A DNA stretch of 17,684 nucleotides from positions 651,989-669,672 of the forward strand of contig NW_001865061.1 in the NCBI RefSeq assembly GCF_000002865.3, in the 5' to 3' direction. Both the position numbers and the translations under genes were made by a program. Under the pieces are notes generated by a model. That model was not told the origin of the DNA, did no database searches, and saw only the letters and a list, made by a program, of their open reading frames with translations. Every line of letters begins with the position of its first letter. Position 1 is the first letter of the stretch. Positions 9,671 through 17,684 of the stretch are shown piece after piece. The stretch comes from Monosiga brevicollis MX1. Its lineage: Eukaryota > Opisthokonta > Choanoflagellata > Craspedida > Salpingoecidae.

Positions 9671-9918
9671 CAACAAAAGCAGAAGGCGATGAAGTTATGG
9701 AAATTATGTGATGAGACGTCGGCCGAATGAGTCTCTGTCAAGATTCTCGCCTGGTGAGATGATTGAGCATGGATGTTGTTCAGATGTGATAAATAAGTAG
9801 GGTAGGCTTCGAAATGAAACGGTTAAACAAACGAATATGTGGCAGCGCAAAAGCAAAGAAACACATAGACAACGTTCGGAAGTCATCCAACTAAGGGCCT
9901 ACTGCACCACGACGATAC
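9671..9918. other. Spacer, no gene seen
   Basis: This AT-richer stretch lies between the orphan flank and the minus-strand mucin-like exons. It may include the 3' untranslated region of the minus-strand gene. No domain, hairpin or repeat was recognised. Confidence 0.4.
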
Positions 9919-10646
9919 CTATGGAGGCGGGGGTGCTGGTCGGGTTGTACTCAAAGCTGCTGATGCCGCCAGCTCAAGCTGCGAGAAGATACGAGGGGTA
10001 GTTGTGAGCACAGGATGTCCAAAAGAATCAAGGCTAAAGGCAGGTCCACAAAGAAAACCCTCACCTGAACCAATCGATTTGAAAAGGTTGCATTGATCAG
10101 TGAGTCAATGGTGTGAATAAGTAAAGCTTTCCGACAAGCAGCAATATTATTGTTATGCGAGTACAAGAGGGCACCGCTACAGCTGCAATTGCCAAGCATA
10201 TCAGCTGTGGTTGTGGCAATTGTGGTAACTAGGTGAGAGGAGGAAGTAAAAGTGACCGTGGGTGTGGTGGCAGCAGCAGTGGTTGTAGAAGCAGCTAGAG
10301 TAGTAGCAGTTGTAGCCGTCGTCGTCGTGGCCGCTGTGGTAGTGGTGGCAGTAGTAGTGGTGGCCGCAGTGGTCGTGCTAACACCTACTGCGGCAGTGGT
10401 AGTGGTGGCCGCAGAGGTCGTGGTTGATACACCTCCTGCTGCAGTTGTAGTGGTGGCCGCAGAGGTCGTGGTTGATACACCTCCTGCAGTGGTAGTGGTC
10501 GTGGTGGCCGCAGTGGTCGTGGTTGATCCACCTCCTGCGGCAGTTGTAGTGGTGGCTGCAGTGGTAGTGGTTGCTGAGGTAGTGGTGGTACTAGCAGCTG
10601 GAGTAGTTGAACTCATAGTAGTTTGTGTTAAAACGAGCACGCCCAT
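9919..10646 (-). CDS. Thr/Ala/Ser-rich mucin-like protein (5' end uncertain)
   Basis: On the minus strand a long open frame runs from at least 10646 to 10065, splices over an 86-base intron with strong GTGAGG donor and TCTTCTCGCAG acceptor (9979-10064), and ends at TAG (9919-9921) as LELAASAALSTTRPAPPPP. Most of the first exon encodes a Thr-rich repeat, STTTSAATTTTAAGG and variants, typical of heavily O-glycosylated stalks. It is followed by a unique segment with Cys and N-glycosylation sites (LGNCSCSGALLYSHNN, INATFSN). No signal peptide is seen after either candidate ATG (10646, 10616), so upstream exons may exist or the gene may be broken. The plus strand is also open here but would encode an implausible Val-rich chain. 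The good minus-strand splice sites favour this strand. Confidence 0.5.
10393..10540. repeat. 48-base minisatellite in the mucin-like region
   Basis: A 48-base unit reading GCGGCAGTGGTAGTGGTGGC at its start on the plus strand is repeated at 10393 and 10441, and again at about 10489 and 10540 with small insertions and changes. The wider stretch 10295-10610 is built from related GTGGTA-like triplets. The unit length is a multiple of three, so copy changes keep frame: 16 residues per unit on the minus strand. Confidence 0.8.
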
Positions 10647-10648
10647 AG

Positions 10649-11190
10649 TATACGTGTTGACCGCGTTTGTTGACTTTTCCGCTACGCTGGCCAGCGAGCT
10701 GGCCACCGTCTTGTCGGTGTCGGAAACGCGCGTGGAGCTCACGAGTCTGCGCGAGGTTTCGGGCGGCGCACAGACCGTGGGCACGCTCAAGTTTTTGATC
10801 CCGGCCGATCCCGTAGGCCCGGCTGCCAATGACGGCCTGAGTGCTGAGCAGCTGGCCAGTTTGTTCCTTACCACATTGTACATTGATGACACTCCGCCCT
10901 CGCTCGTCAACGGTGGCATCCTGGAGGCCCTGGATTTGGACTATCAGCCTTCCCAGAGTTTGGCCGTGACCCGTCGTGCGGCAGCCGGGGCAAACATGGA
11001 GGCAGACCTCCCGGTTGCATCCTCTACAGCGGATAGCAACGACAGCGAAGACAATTCGGCTGATCTCTATCAGATTTTGATGCTGGGCGTGTGCATTTCC
11101 CAGTTTGCGGTCCTTGCCGTGATGCTTGTCCGCCGTAGCCGACGTCGTGCCTCTGAAGGCGTTGCTGGGCCTGCTGCAAAAACGAAGTAG
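10649..11190 (+). CDS. SEA-like domain plus C-terminal transmembrane segment (5' end missing)
   Basis: The plus-strand frame ending at TAG 11188-11190 encodes an alpha/beta stretch resembling the SEA-like repeats seen before the membrane anchor of many protist surface proteins (FSATLASELATVLSVSETRV, then a Val/Leu-rich strand and LSAEQLASLFLTTLYID). A polar, acidic stretch follows, then a single transmembrane helix (QILMLGVCISQFAVLAVMLV), a basic stop-transfer motif RRSRRR and a short tail. This is a type I membrane topology. The start given is a candidate acceptor (CCCATAG, 10642-10648). No signal peptide or first exon was found, and the expected Thr-rich stalk lies on the opposite strand just to the left. 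The domain call is by pattern only. Confidence 0.55.
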
Positions 11191-12492
11191 CTCGATTTCT
11201 ATGTGATATCATGATAGTAATTATTATTATTGATGAGTTCGAGAATTCGACATATCCTGTAGTTTTCCTTCCATGGTTTTCTTTTATGTTTGACCGCCCA
11301 CTTGTCAGGCTCCAGCACGTCTGGTGGCCGGTTTTGGGTTCTGAGGAAGCGCGTAGAATTGAGGAAGCGTTTTGAGTGAGGTTTGAGAGACGTCCGTCGG
11401 GACGGAGCGAAAGCTTTGATGCTGTCTTGAGGTCAATTGAACCAGCTGCTGTCGGCCAAAAAAAAATAAATAGGAAGAAGAGGAGGGCAAGCATTCACAG
11501 GGACCAGACCAGGTGCACCGTTAGAATAGCTGTAGAGTCGCTCAATTCCGAGGATAGGGACAATGCAACCTGCCCGTCCGCAGGCCTCACAACAAAGAGA
11601 AACAACAGTAGCAATAAGCTTATCACCCCCAAGGCATGTGCCAGGAAAGGTGGGGTCTAAGTGTCGGTGTGTATATATTAGGTCACAAGACCCATTGTGA
11701 CCTAACCAACTCTGAGTGTGTGCAAAAGCAGTTGAAGTTTCAAATGCGTGGAAGCACAGATTTGACGCTTAAACTTTCTCGGTTGTGCCGTGTTGCTATG
11801 TTTTGTGCGCTTAATCCCAGTCGTGGTGCCACACACGTGCAATTCAAAGAAACAAAAGTGATATCATCACACTGCTTCAGCGTCCATAAAGCTGGTGGGA
11901 ACCTCGGACTTCCTCAACTCGGCGAGGGTCGTAGCGCTGGTCAATGCCAATGCGTTGCAGCACCCAAGCGGCATATGGCATTGATCAACAAAAAAAAATG
12001 TCTTCTGAATTTCCTTAAAATAGAAGATTGAAACATCGTCGTCTATTTTGGGCGCACAAGTCGTCATTTCCCACGGTCTCGAGTGGCATTTTTGAAGCGG
12101 AATTTTCAGTCGAGAACGAGGACGGGGTCTGGAGTGGTTTGTTCTGCACATGTTGTTCCTTTTGGCACAACTTTCTCTTGCTGCTAGGCGTTTGGCTTGT
12201 CGCCAGGCATCCTTCTTAGCAGTTTTGGTGCTTCGTCAGCTCGAAAGCAAGTTCATCTGGGGCACTTTTGCTGAGATTCTCCGATGGGGGGGGGGAGAAC
12301 TGTTCATGATTTTTGAGTGGTTTTTCCGATTCACATAGGACAGAGGCGCTGCTAGATTTGAAGCACGCTTGATCTGCTACCAATTTCAACAACACAGGGG
12401 TTTGTGTGAGCCGATGCATATTTTAGGGGACGAACAACTCACTTGTGCTCATGCAAACTGCATTCACGTGACATGCTGAAAAATAATCGCAG
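11191..12492. other. Spacer with scattered coding-like remnants; gene B 5' end not found
   Basis: AATAAA at 11465-11470 could be a polyadenylation signal for the SEA-like gene, 275 bases past its stop. A perfect hairpin sits at 11678-11705. Bases 11868-11985 look coding-like on both strands. Bases 12341-12375 faintly resemble an ankyrin exon (GAGGCGCTGCTAGATTTGAA) but contain stops. No first exon for gene B with an MSDDG-like start was found. Confidence 0.45.
11678..11705. repeat. Perfect 11-bp inverted repeat
   Basis: TTAGGTCACAA at 11678-11688 is followed by a six-base loop GACCCA and the exact reverse complement TTGTGACCTAA at 11695-11705. It is intergenic. It could form a hairpin or be a palindromic binding site. 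There is no U-run after it and no neighbouring RNA gene was recognised. Confidence 0.8.
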
Positions 12493-14917
12493 TTCATCCA
12501 GCCAGTGCACTTGACTTGCTTTGGCGATTGCATTGAAGCAGTGGCCATGTCGCTAAAGCATGGCGCTAATATTGAGAACAAGGACGAGGCAAGTTTGCCC
12601 TTCTTTGTTGCTGCTAAAAAGTATAATATAAAATTATTTTATGTACGCCAGCAAGTGCAACTGACCAGGCTGTACATGCATGGTGTGTTGTGTCTTACTA
12701 AATTCCTCAGAATGGCAACACGCCATTGCACTCCGCTTGCTTACATAATCACGCGGAGATGGCAGAGACCCTGCTAGAGCATGGCGCTGATATCGACACC
12801 AAGGACAAGGCAAGATACCACTTCTCCGCTTCTTTCTATTGAGTGGGATTTGAGTGTGCCAGTCTGTAGAACTGACAAGAATGCTAAATTTCTTAGTATG
12901 GCTACACGCCATTGCACGTGGCATGCATGCATAGTCATGTGAAGGTAGCAGAGACCCTGCTGAACCGTGGCGCTGATATTGATGCCAAGAATGAGGCTAG
13001 TTAGCAATTCTCTGTGTCCTGCTCTTGCGTTTGAGTGCGTGGGCCTGTACATCTGACTATGATGTACGCTTGTGACACGTTGCTGATGCATGCAAGCCAC
13101 CCCACAGTTTGGTGAGACGCCGTTGCATGTGGCTGCCGATAAGAATCACGTGAAGGTGGCAGAGACCCTGCTGACGCATGGCGCTGATATTGAAGCCAAG
13201 AAAAACGTCAGTTGGCGCTTCACTGTGTTTTGCTCTGTTGGGTGTGTTTTGAGTACGCCAGACTGTGAAACTAACAGGGCTGTACATGCGTGGTGCGTTG
13301 TGTCTTGCTGAATCCTGCAGTCTGGCCACACATCATTACACCTGGCTTGCATACGAAATCACGCGGAGGTGGTAGAGACCCTGCTGAAGCACGGCGCAGA
13401 TATTGAAGCCAGGCATAAGGCAAGTTAGCACCACTCTATTTCTCTCTCTTTTGGGTGTTTTGAGTACACCAGCCTGTAAAACTGACAAGACTGCACATGC
13501 GTGGTGTGCTGTGTCTTGCAAAATCCCTCAGAATGGCAACACGCCATTGTACTCCGCTTGCTTACATAATCACGCGGAGATGGCAGAGACCCTGCTAGAG
13601 CATGGCGCTGATATCGACACCAAGGACAAGGCAAGATACCACTTCTCCGCTTCTTTCTATTGAGTGGGATTTGAGTGTGCCAGTCTGTAGAACTGACAAG
13701 AATGCTAAATTTCAGTATGGCTACACGCCATTGCACGTGGCATGCATGCATAGTCATGTGAAGGTAGCAGAGACCCTGCTGAACCGTGGCGCTGATATTG
13801 AAGCCAAGAACAACGTTAGTTAGAACTTTTTTGTTTTTGCTCTTATGCTCTTGGTGCGTTTTGAGTGCGTGGGCCTGTACATCTGACCATGATGTACGCT
13901 TGTGACACGTTGCTGACGCATGCAAGCCATCCACAGTATGGTGAGACGCCGTTGCATGTGGCTGCCGAGAAGAATCACGTGAAGGTGGCAGAGACCCTGC
14001 TGACGCATGGCGCTGACATTGAAGCCAAGAAAAACGTCAGTTGGCGCTTCACTGTGTTTTGCTCTGTTGGGTGTGTTTTGAGTACGTGGGTCTGTACAAC
14101 GAATCAGGATTTGCATGTGTGACACGTTGCTGATGCCTGCAAGCCATCCACAGTGGGGTGAGACGCCGTTGTATGTGGCTGCCGAGAAGAATCATATGAA
14201 GGTGGCAGAGACCCTGCTAGAGCATGGCGCCGACATTGAAGCCAAAAGCAACGTTAGCTATATCTCGGGTTTTTTTCCATGTGTATTCTTTTTGCGCGAC
14301 AGTCGTACAACTGACCAGGCTATGCGCGTGTGATTTCCGGCGACCACGACGGCTTCGTCTTCAGCTTGGTTGCACGCCACTGTGCTGTGCTTATGTTTAT
14401 AACCACGTGGGAATGCTGGAGGTGCTGATGAAGAAAGGGGCTGATATTGTCGCCAGAGACCAGGTCCGTCGGCCTTTATCTTTTTCAAACACACTTCGTG
14501 TTTGAAACAGCCAGCCTAGCCCACCTGACCATGGTGTACTTGGTCGTCTCAAACTATGTTTCGTAATGCTGTTGGTTGCATTCAATCGGCCACAAAGTTT
14601 GCCTGTTCACTATTGCACAAGGCATGCTCTGATGGTCGTACCGAGGTGGTGGAGATGCTCTTAACGCATGGCGTTGGCTTTGAGGCTCATGACAAAGTAA
14701 GTTTTACCTAACTACTCTTTTTTCGTACGTATGCATGTGCCCTAGAGCTGTACCCTTTTCCTTCAAGCAGACCATTTGGGCATTGCGTGTGGATATGCTT
14801 GAGAACGAGGCTCACAGAAGTGCATATTTCGATTTGGGTGACTTGACAGGAAATGGTGGCTGCACTCCATGTTGCTTCAAAGATAACATTGATCCTGCTC
14901 ATAAAACCGCCTTTTAA
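12493..14917 (+). CDS. Ankyrin-repeat protein B (5' end not found)
   Basis: Eleven consecutive ankyrin exons join in phase 0: 12493-12588, 12711-12809, 12897-12995, 13108-13206, 13321-13419, 13532-13630, 13716-13814, 13937-14035, 14154-14252, 14365-14463 and 14598-14696. A probable terminal exon is 14771-14917 (TAA). All but the first are exactly 99 bases. Middle repeats are textbook ([31 protein letters not shown]). The first ([20 protein letters not shown]), tenth ([14 protein letters not shown]) and eleventh ([20 protein letters not shown]) are diverged edge repeats. Introns after exons 1, 2, 3, 5 and 6 start with GC rather than GT. The product is probably an intracellular binding scaffold. 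No start codon or N-terminal cap exon was found, so the gene may be incomplete or begin further upstream. The last exon could instead start at 14851 after TTGACAG in another frame. Confidence 0.75.
12711..14035 (+). repeat. Tandem block duplication inside gene B (about 820 bases)
   Basis: Exons at 12711, 12897 and 13108 recur at 13532, 13716 and 13937, offsets of 821, 819 and 829 bases, with the intervening introns copied as well. The intron sequence TTGAGTGTGCCAGTCTGTAG is identical in both copies. Encoded repeats differ by few residues (HSACLHNH versus [13 protein letters not shown] versus EAKNN). The exon at 14154 is a further copy of the 13937 exon type, with the same upstream intron end (GCAAGCCATCCACAG). 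Confidence 0.9.
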
Positions 14918-14923
14918 GTAACA

Positions 14924-15916
14924 TCTGTGGACGAGGCGCAGCGACTCGCCGCGGCACCTGTCGGGGCGTTCTTCCAGGCCAACAAACAAAGCCAGACAAC
15001 AACGCCCCATTGTACTCGGCCATCCAAAAGTCGGACGGGGTAGGCTTTGATCGTACTCTTCTACCGCCTTCAATCTGGCCGTCACGGGAGCTACGTTGCC
15101 TTGGTCAAGGCAATCAACAGCGCCGGCCTGGCATCAGCAGCAGCCGTCTTGGAATCCCTCGTGCTGGACAAGGAAGGTCCCCATTTTTTGCGCGTGCTGC
15201 GCGTGCCTTTAAACAATGGTCCAAACGGTGCCTTGGGCAGCCAATTGACGGTGACTGGCACGACTGCGCAAGGCAATGCCGTTTACGAGTTCTCCGTTGA
15301 CTCGCCCGACATTCTTGGAGCCTCCCCGAGTGGCACGCGCATGACTTTGACGCCCGGTGCCCCGGTGGAGCTGACCATGGCTCTGACGTTGGGGCAGCAG
15401 ACATGGCCAACACTTTTGACATTGTTTGCGCAGGGGGCGCGCTACGCACGCTTCTGCGCATTTTCGGCTCTGTTTCCAACGAAGTGAAGGGTGATGTGCA
15501 TCACGTTGCATCCTGTGAAGGCTTTCGGCAGCAAATAGAACGCTGGCTTGAAATTGAAGCTGTGGGCCAGGACATTTCTGTAGAGCTTGAGGTCACGTTG
15601 CTCAACGCAGACACGGATGCCAGGCTCCTGGTGGGAAGCACCCGTGTCCAAGCGGTGGCGGAGCTCAACTCTGATGCACGGACACTACCCGGCGTCACTG
15701 TGCAAGGCCGAACATTTGCCGTTTTGCACGGCAGTGGTACCGATTCTGCATGATAGGTGCCTTGTGCCTTTTTTTGCCCTTTTAGTGCTCGCGCTTGCTC
15801 CGCTTCTCCTCGCGCGAGCTGGAGCGAGTTTGATGCGGCTCGAGATCCTCGTGACGGGGATGATGGTGCTGACTGTTTTGGCTGCACTTGCGGTGGCGCT
15901 GGCCACCGAGTCTTGA
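14924..15916 (+). pseudogene. Broken membrane-protein gene, unidentified family
   Basis: Coding-like, GC-rich sequence starts seven bases after the gene B stop and changes frame several times: VDEAQRLAAAPVGAFFQANK (14927-14986), NAPLYSAIQKSDG (about 15000-15038), LIVLFYRLQSGRHGSYVALV onward (15047 to about 15390), then MANTFDIVCAGG onward (15403-15736). The last joins in phase over a 49-base GT-AG intron (15737-15785) to an exon ending TGA at 15914-15916. The early part is helical, the middle a beta-sandwich-like extracellular stretch (LTVTGTTAQGNAVYEFSVDS). The final exon gives two hydrophobic segments, LALAPLLLARAGASL and ILVTGMMVLTVLAALAVALA, so the ancestor was membrane anchored. No start codon or signal peptide is present. 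Missed introns or sequence errors could explain some frame changes, but three in about 500 bases favours decay. Confidence 0.5.
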
Positions 15917-15929
15917 GGACGCTTCCAGC

Positions 15930-16817
15930 AAAGAATACAAGGCAGTGTAAAAGCGAGCACCAGGTCCATGATGAAAGCGGGCGATGTTTGTGTGACTCTC
16001 CCGAGATCGGCGTGCTGATTGGCTTGGACGATCTGCTAGGCCCTGAACGTGAGTTGAGTGGGGAATAGGTTTGATATAGCCGGAGGGGTTGAATCGGGGT
16101 GGGCCAACCAACGGGCTTGGGATGCTTTTCAGCGTTCCTGGCAGGCAAAAAGGCAGTCCAAGTGTACGCACAAGTTCCAGTTTGACGGCGCTTTGCAATC
16201 TGCTCGCATGACCGTTTTAACTTTTTTCTCAAAGCGAACCAAAAAGTTAGAACGTGTGTTGTAAAAAGGCGTTTGTTGCATTTTCCTTCTTCGTCGGCTT
16301 ATGCCGTTTTTCATTTTGCTTTGGACCTCTTGTTCCTTTTTTCCCTCTTTGGCATCGGTCTCGATATCGGCATCGGCGGGTTGCTCGACGTGTCTTGCTT
16401 GTGTGCGTGGTGACTGATTGCTTGCGCTTGTTACGGGACTCTCCTGGTCGGAGACTTGTGGCAACGTCAAAACGTCTGGTTGAAAGCATTGGTGCCACTT
16501 TTTTTTTTTTTTTTTCCGTGGTGTGAATGACACTGATGTCGACTGTGGGGCGACAACGTGCACAGGGCAAACAAGCACACCTGTCCTCGCAACTGTCACC
16601 GAGAACTGTTGGCCAAAGGTAAGTCGTTTGTTGCATTAGGCAGAGAAAAGGCCAAGGCCCGCGGACCGGCTGCCGTTTGCGCGCCTGTCAAACCCCAGTC
16701 CGAATTTTTCTCAGACGAGTTTTACTTGGAGGGGGCCATGAGATTGGAGGGGGCTCATGAGATTGGTGGTGGCTAGAGCGGTTTGAAGCGGATGGTGAAC
16801 AGAGAGATACCGTTACC
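15930..16817 (+). promoter_or_regulatory. Conserved 5' flank of ankyrin gene C (copy 3)
   Basis: This is the counterpart of 5665-6660, sharing the same ordered landmarks, including AGCACCAGG, ACCAACGGGCTTGG, GGGTTGCTCGACGTG, GGGACTCTCCTGGTC and CCAGTCCGAATTTT. The donor-like AAAGGTAAGT (16616-16625) matches the full consensus better than its partner at 6466. A poly-T run lies at 16499-16515. A leader exon ending at 16618 and resuming near the conserved GAAG (16785-16788) is inferred. The acceptor-like CAG seen in the other copies near 6397 and 9487 is not preserved here, which argues that the conserved block before the donor is a first exon. Confidence 0.7.
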
Positions 16818-16821
16818 ATGA
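16792..16821 (+). promoter_or_regulatory. Short upstream ORF overlapping the gene C start codon
   Basis: ATG at 16792 opens a nine-codon frame (MVNREIPLP) whose TGA at 16819-16821 overlaps the main ATG at 16818 as ATGA. The upstream ATG sits in a block (GAAGCGGATGGTGA) shared with gene A, although the frames relative to the main start differ between the two. Confidence 0.4.
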
Positions 16822-17684
16822 GTGATGATGGAGAGCAGCTGTACGAGGTGTGTGGGTCATCAAATCCACAAGGGGCGCTTCGGTGGTTGATAACGCTTGG
16901 ATGTGTCACTGAATGGGGTGTTATGATATGACATGGACATGGACACATACTGCATGTTTGCATCGTCCCACAGCATGACTGGGCACCACTGCACTGGGCT
17001 TGCTCAAAGGGTCATGACGAGGTGGTGAAGATGCTGTTGATGCACGGTGTTGATACTGAAGCCAAAGACAGCGTCAGTAAAGTTCCTCCCTCTTCCCCAC
17101 TTCACCTGTCCCTATGGTGCATTTGTACCACATGATGATGCTGATGCTGATGATGATGCTATACCTGTACGTCATGCTGATGCATCATCCCACAGAAAGG
17201 CAATGCACCACTGCACTGGGCTTGCTCAAAGGGTCATGACAAGGTGGTGAAGATGCTCTTGAAGCACGGTGTTGATACTGAAGCCAAGGACAACGTCAGT
17301 AAAGAACCTCCGTCATCCCCCCCCCCCTCCCCGCCCCGTGATGGTGCACCTGTACCACATGATGATAATGTTGATGCTGCTGTACCTGTACGTCATGCTG
17401 ATGCATCATCCCACAGTATGGCAATACACCACTGCACAGGGCCTGCCTTCGGGGTTATGTCAAGATGGTGGAGATGCTGTTGGATCACGGTGTTGATACT
17501 GAAGCCAAGGACAAGGTCAGTACAGTACCTCCCTCTTTCCCCTTTACCCGCTATGATGGATGCACCTGTAACCCATGATGATGATGATGATGATGATGAT
17601 GATAATGATGATGTACCTGTACGTCATGCTGATGCATCATCCCACAGATTGGCTGGGCACCACTGCACTGGGCTTGCTTAGAGG
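16818..17684 (+). CDS. Ankyrin-repeat protein C (3' partial)
   Basis: Exons 16818-16919, 16974-17072, 17196-17294, 17417-17515 and 17648-17684 (continuing past the edge) join in phase 0. The start exon encodes MSDDGEQLYEVCGSSNPQGA and so on, 34 residues, a shortened form of the gene A cap. Using the second GT (GTTATG at 16920) keeps the frame; the first GT two bases upstream would not. Each following exon is a 33-residue ankyrin repeat (NAPLHWACSKGHDKVVKMLL). Repeats 1 and 2 share the unusual HWACSKGHD core, so they are recent copies. Introns after exon 1 are 123, 122 and 132 bases and belong to the gene A family. A paralogous binding scaffold is expected. Confidence 0.8.
16974..17684 (+). 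repeat. Tandem exon+intron units of gene C (at least four)
   Basis: Units start at 16974, 17196, 17417 and 17648 (periods 222, 221 and 231). Introns carry GTCAGTA, CCTCC near the donor, a GTACCACATGATGAT core, and the end CGTCATGCTGATGCATCATC then CCACAG. They match the gene A introns more closely than neutral spacer would be expected to between old paralogues. Confidence 0.9.
17575..17611 (+). repeat. GAT/ATG microsatellite in a gene C intron
   Basis: About ten GAT triplets with one AAT interruption lie within intron 17516-17647, at the place where sister introns have two to four. This accounts for the intron being about ten bases longer than the others. Confidence 0.85.

Noticed and set aside
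10252-10640. Plus-strand Val-rich open frame continuous with the SEA-like domain
   Set aside because: An extremely hydrophobic Val/Ala chain of this length is implausible as an extracellular stalk. The opposite strand gives a typical Thr-rich stalk with good splice sites.
15501-16232. Minus-strand open frame of 243 residues opposite the broken membrane-protein gene
   Set aside because: No domain is visible, and the plus strand gives a phase-consistent intron and a hydrophobic anchor. Treated as a shadow.
16129-16636. Basic, Lys/Arg-rich minus-strand frames within the conserved 5' flanks (also near 6016-6429 and 8960-9442)
   Set aside because: Similar peptides appear in the three copies only in different frames and with different stops, so the conservation is at the DNA level rather than of a protein.
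17244-17681. Continuous frame running from exon through intron into the next unit
   Set aside because: It is open by chance because this intron lacks a stop in that frame. The 122-base intron shifts frame, so unspliced reading loses the ankyrin pattern.

Overview
The window is eukaryotic nuclear DNA. Genes are split by short spliceosomal introns with GT...AG or GC...AG ends, and the joined exons keep frame. The proteins carry metazoan-like extracellular and ankyrin modules. Short introns (about 50-440 bases), GC-rich codon choice and this domain mix suggest a unicellular holozoan, most likely a choanoflagellate such as Monosiga. That assignment is inference; no marker gene was seen.

Layout, left to right. 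(1) Bases 2-70 look like the last codons of a plus-strand gene. Bases 71-2115 hold no gene I can support; 1140-1800 is A/C-rich with short degenerate repeats. (2) Bases 2116-5292 are a complete six-exon gene for a secreted 878-residue protein: signal peptide, Cys-rich segments and three tandem LamG-like jelly-roll domains. (3) Bases 5665-6660 are a long 5' flank that recurs at 15930-16817 and, shorter and orphaned, at 9250-9670. The first copy leads into ankyrin gene A (6661-8916, ten exons, 345 residues). (4) Bases 9919-11190 hold a Thr/Ala-rich mucin-like coding stretch on the minus strand, directly abutting a plus-strand exon with a SEA-like domain and a C-terminal transmembrane segment. 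(5) Bases 12493-14917 are ankyrin gene B, a run of eleven repeat exons; its 5' end was not found. (6) Bases 14924-15916 look like a 5'-truncated, frameshifted membrane-protein gene. (7) Bases 16818-17684 are the start of ankyrin gene C, a paralogue of gene A, running off the window.

The main theme is growth of ankyrin genes by tandem copying of an exon plus its intron. Nearly every repeat is one 99-base phase-0 exon encoding exactly 33 residues, and the introns between them are as alike as the exons. Genes A and C share one intron family and one promoter-side flank. Gene B has its own intron family, an internal four-exon duplication of about 820 bases, and five GC-AG introns out of eleven. 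Since each unit is 99 bases in phase 0, units can be gained or lost without breaking the frame, so the locus looks like a generator of repeat-number variants. Broken or truncated genes around the ankyrin blocks suggest the region has been repeatedly rearranged.
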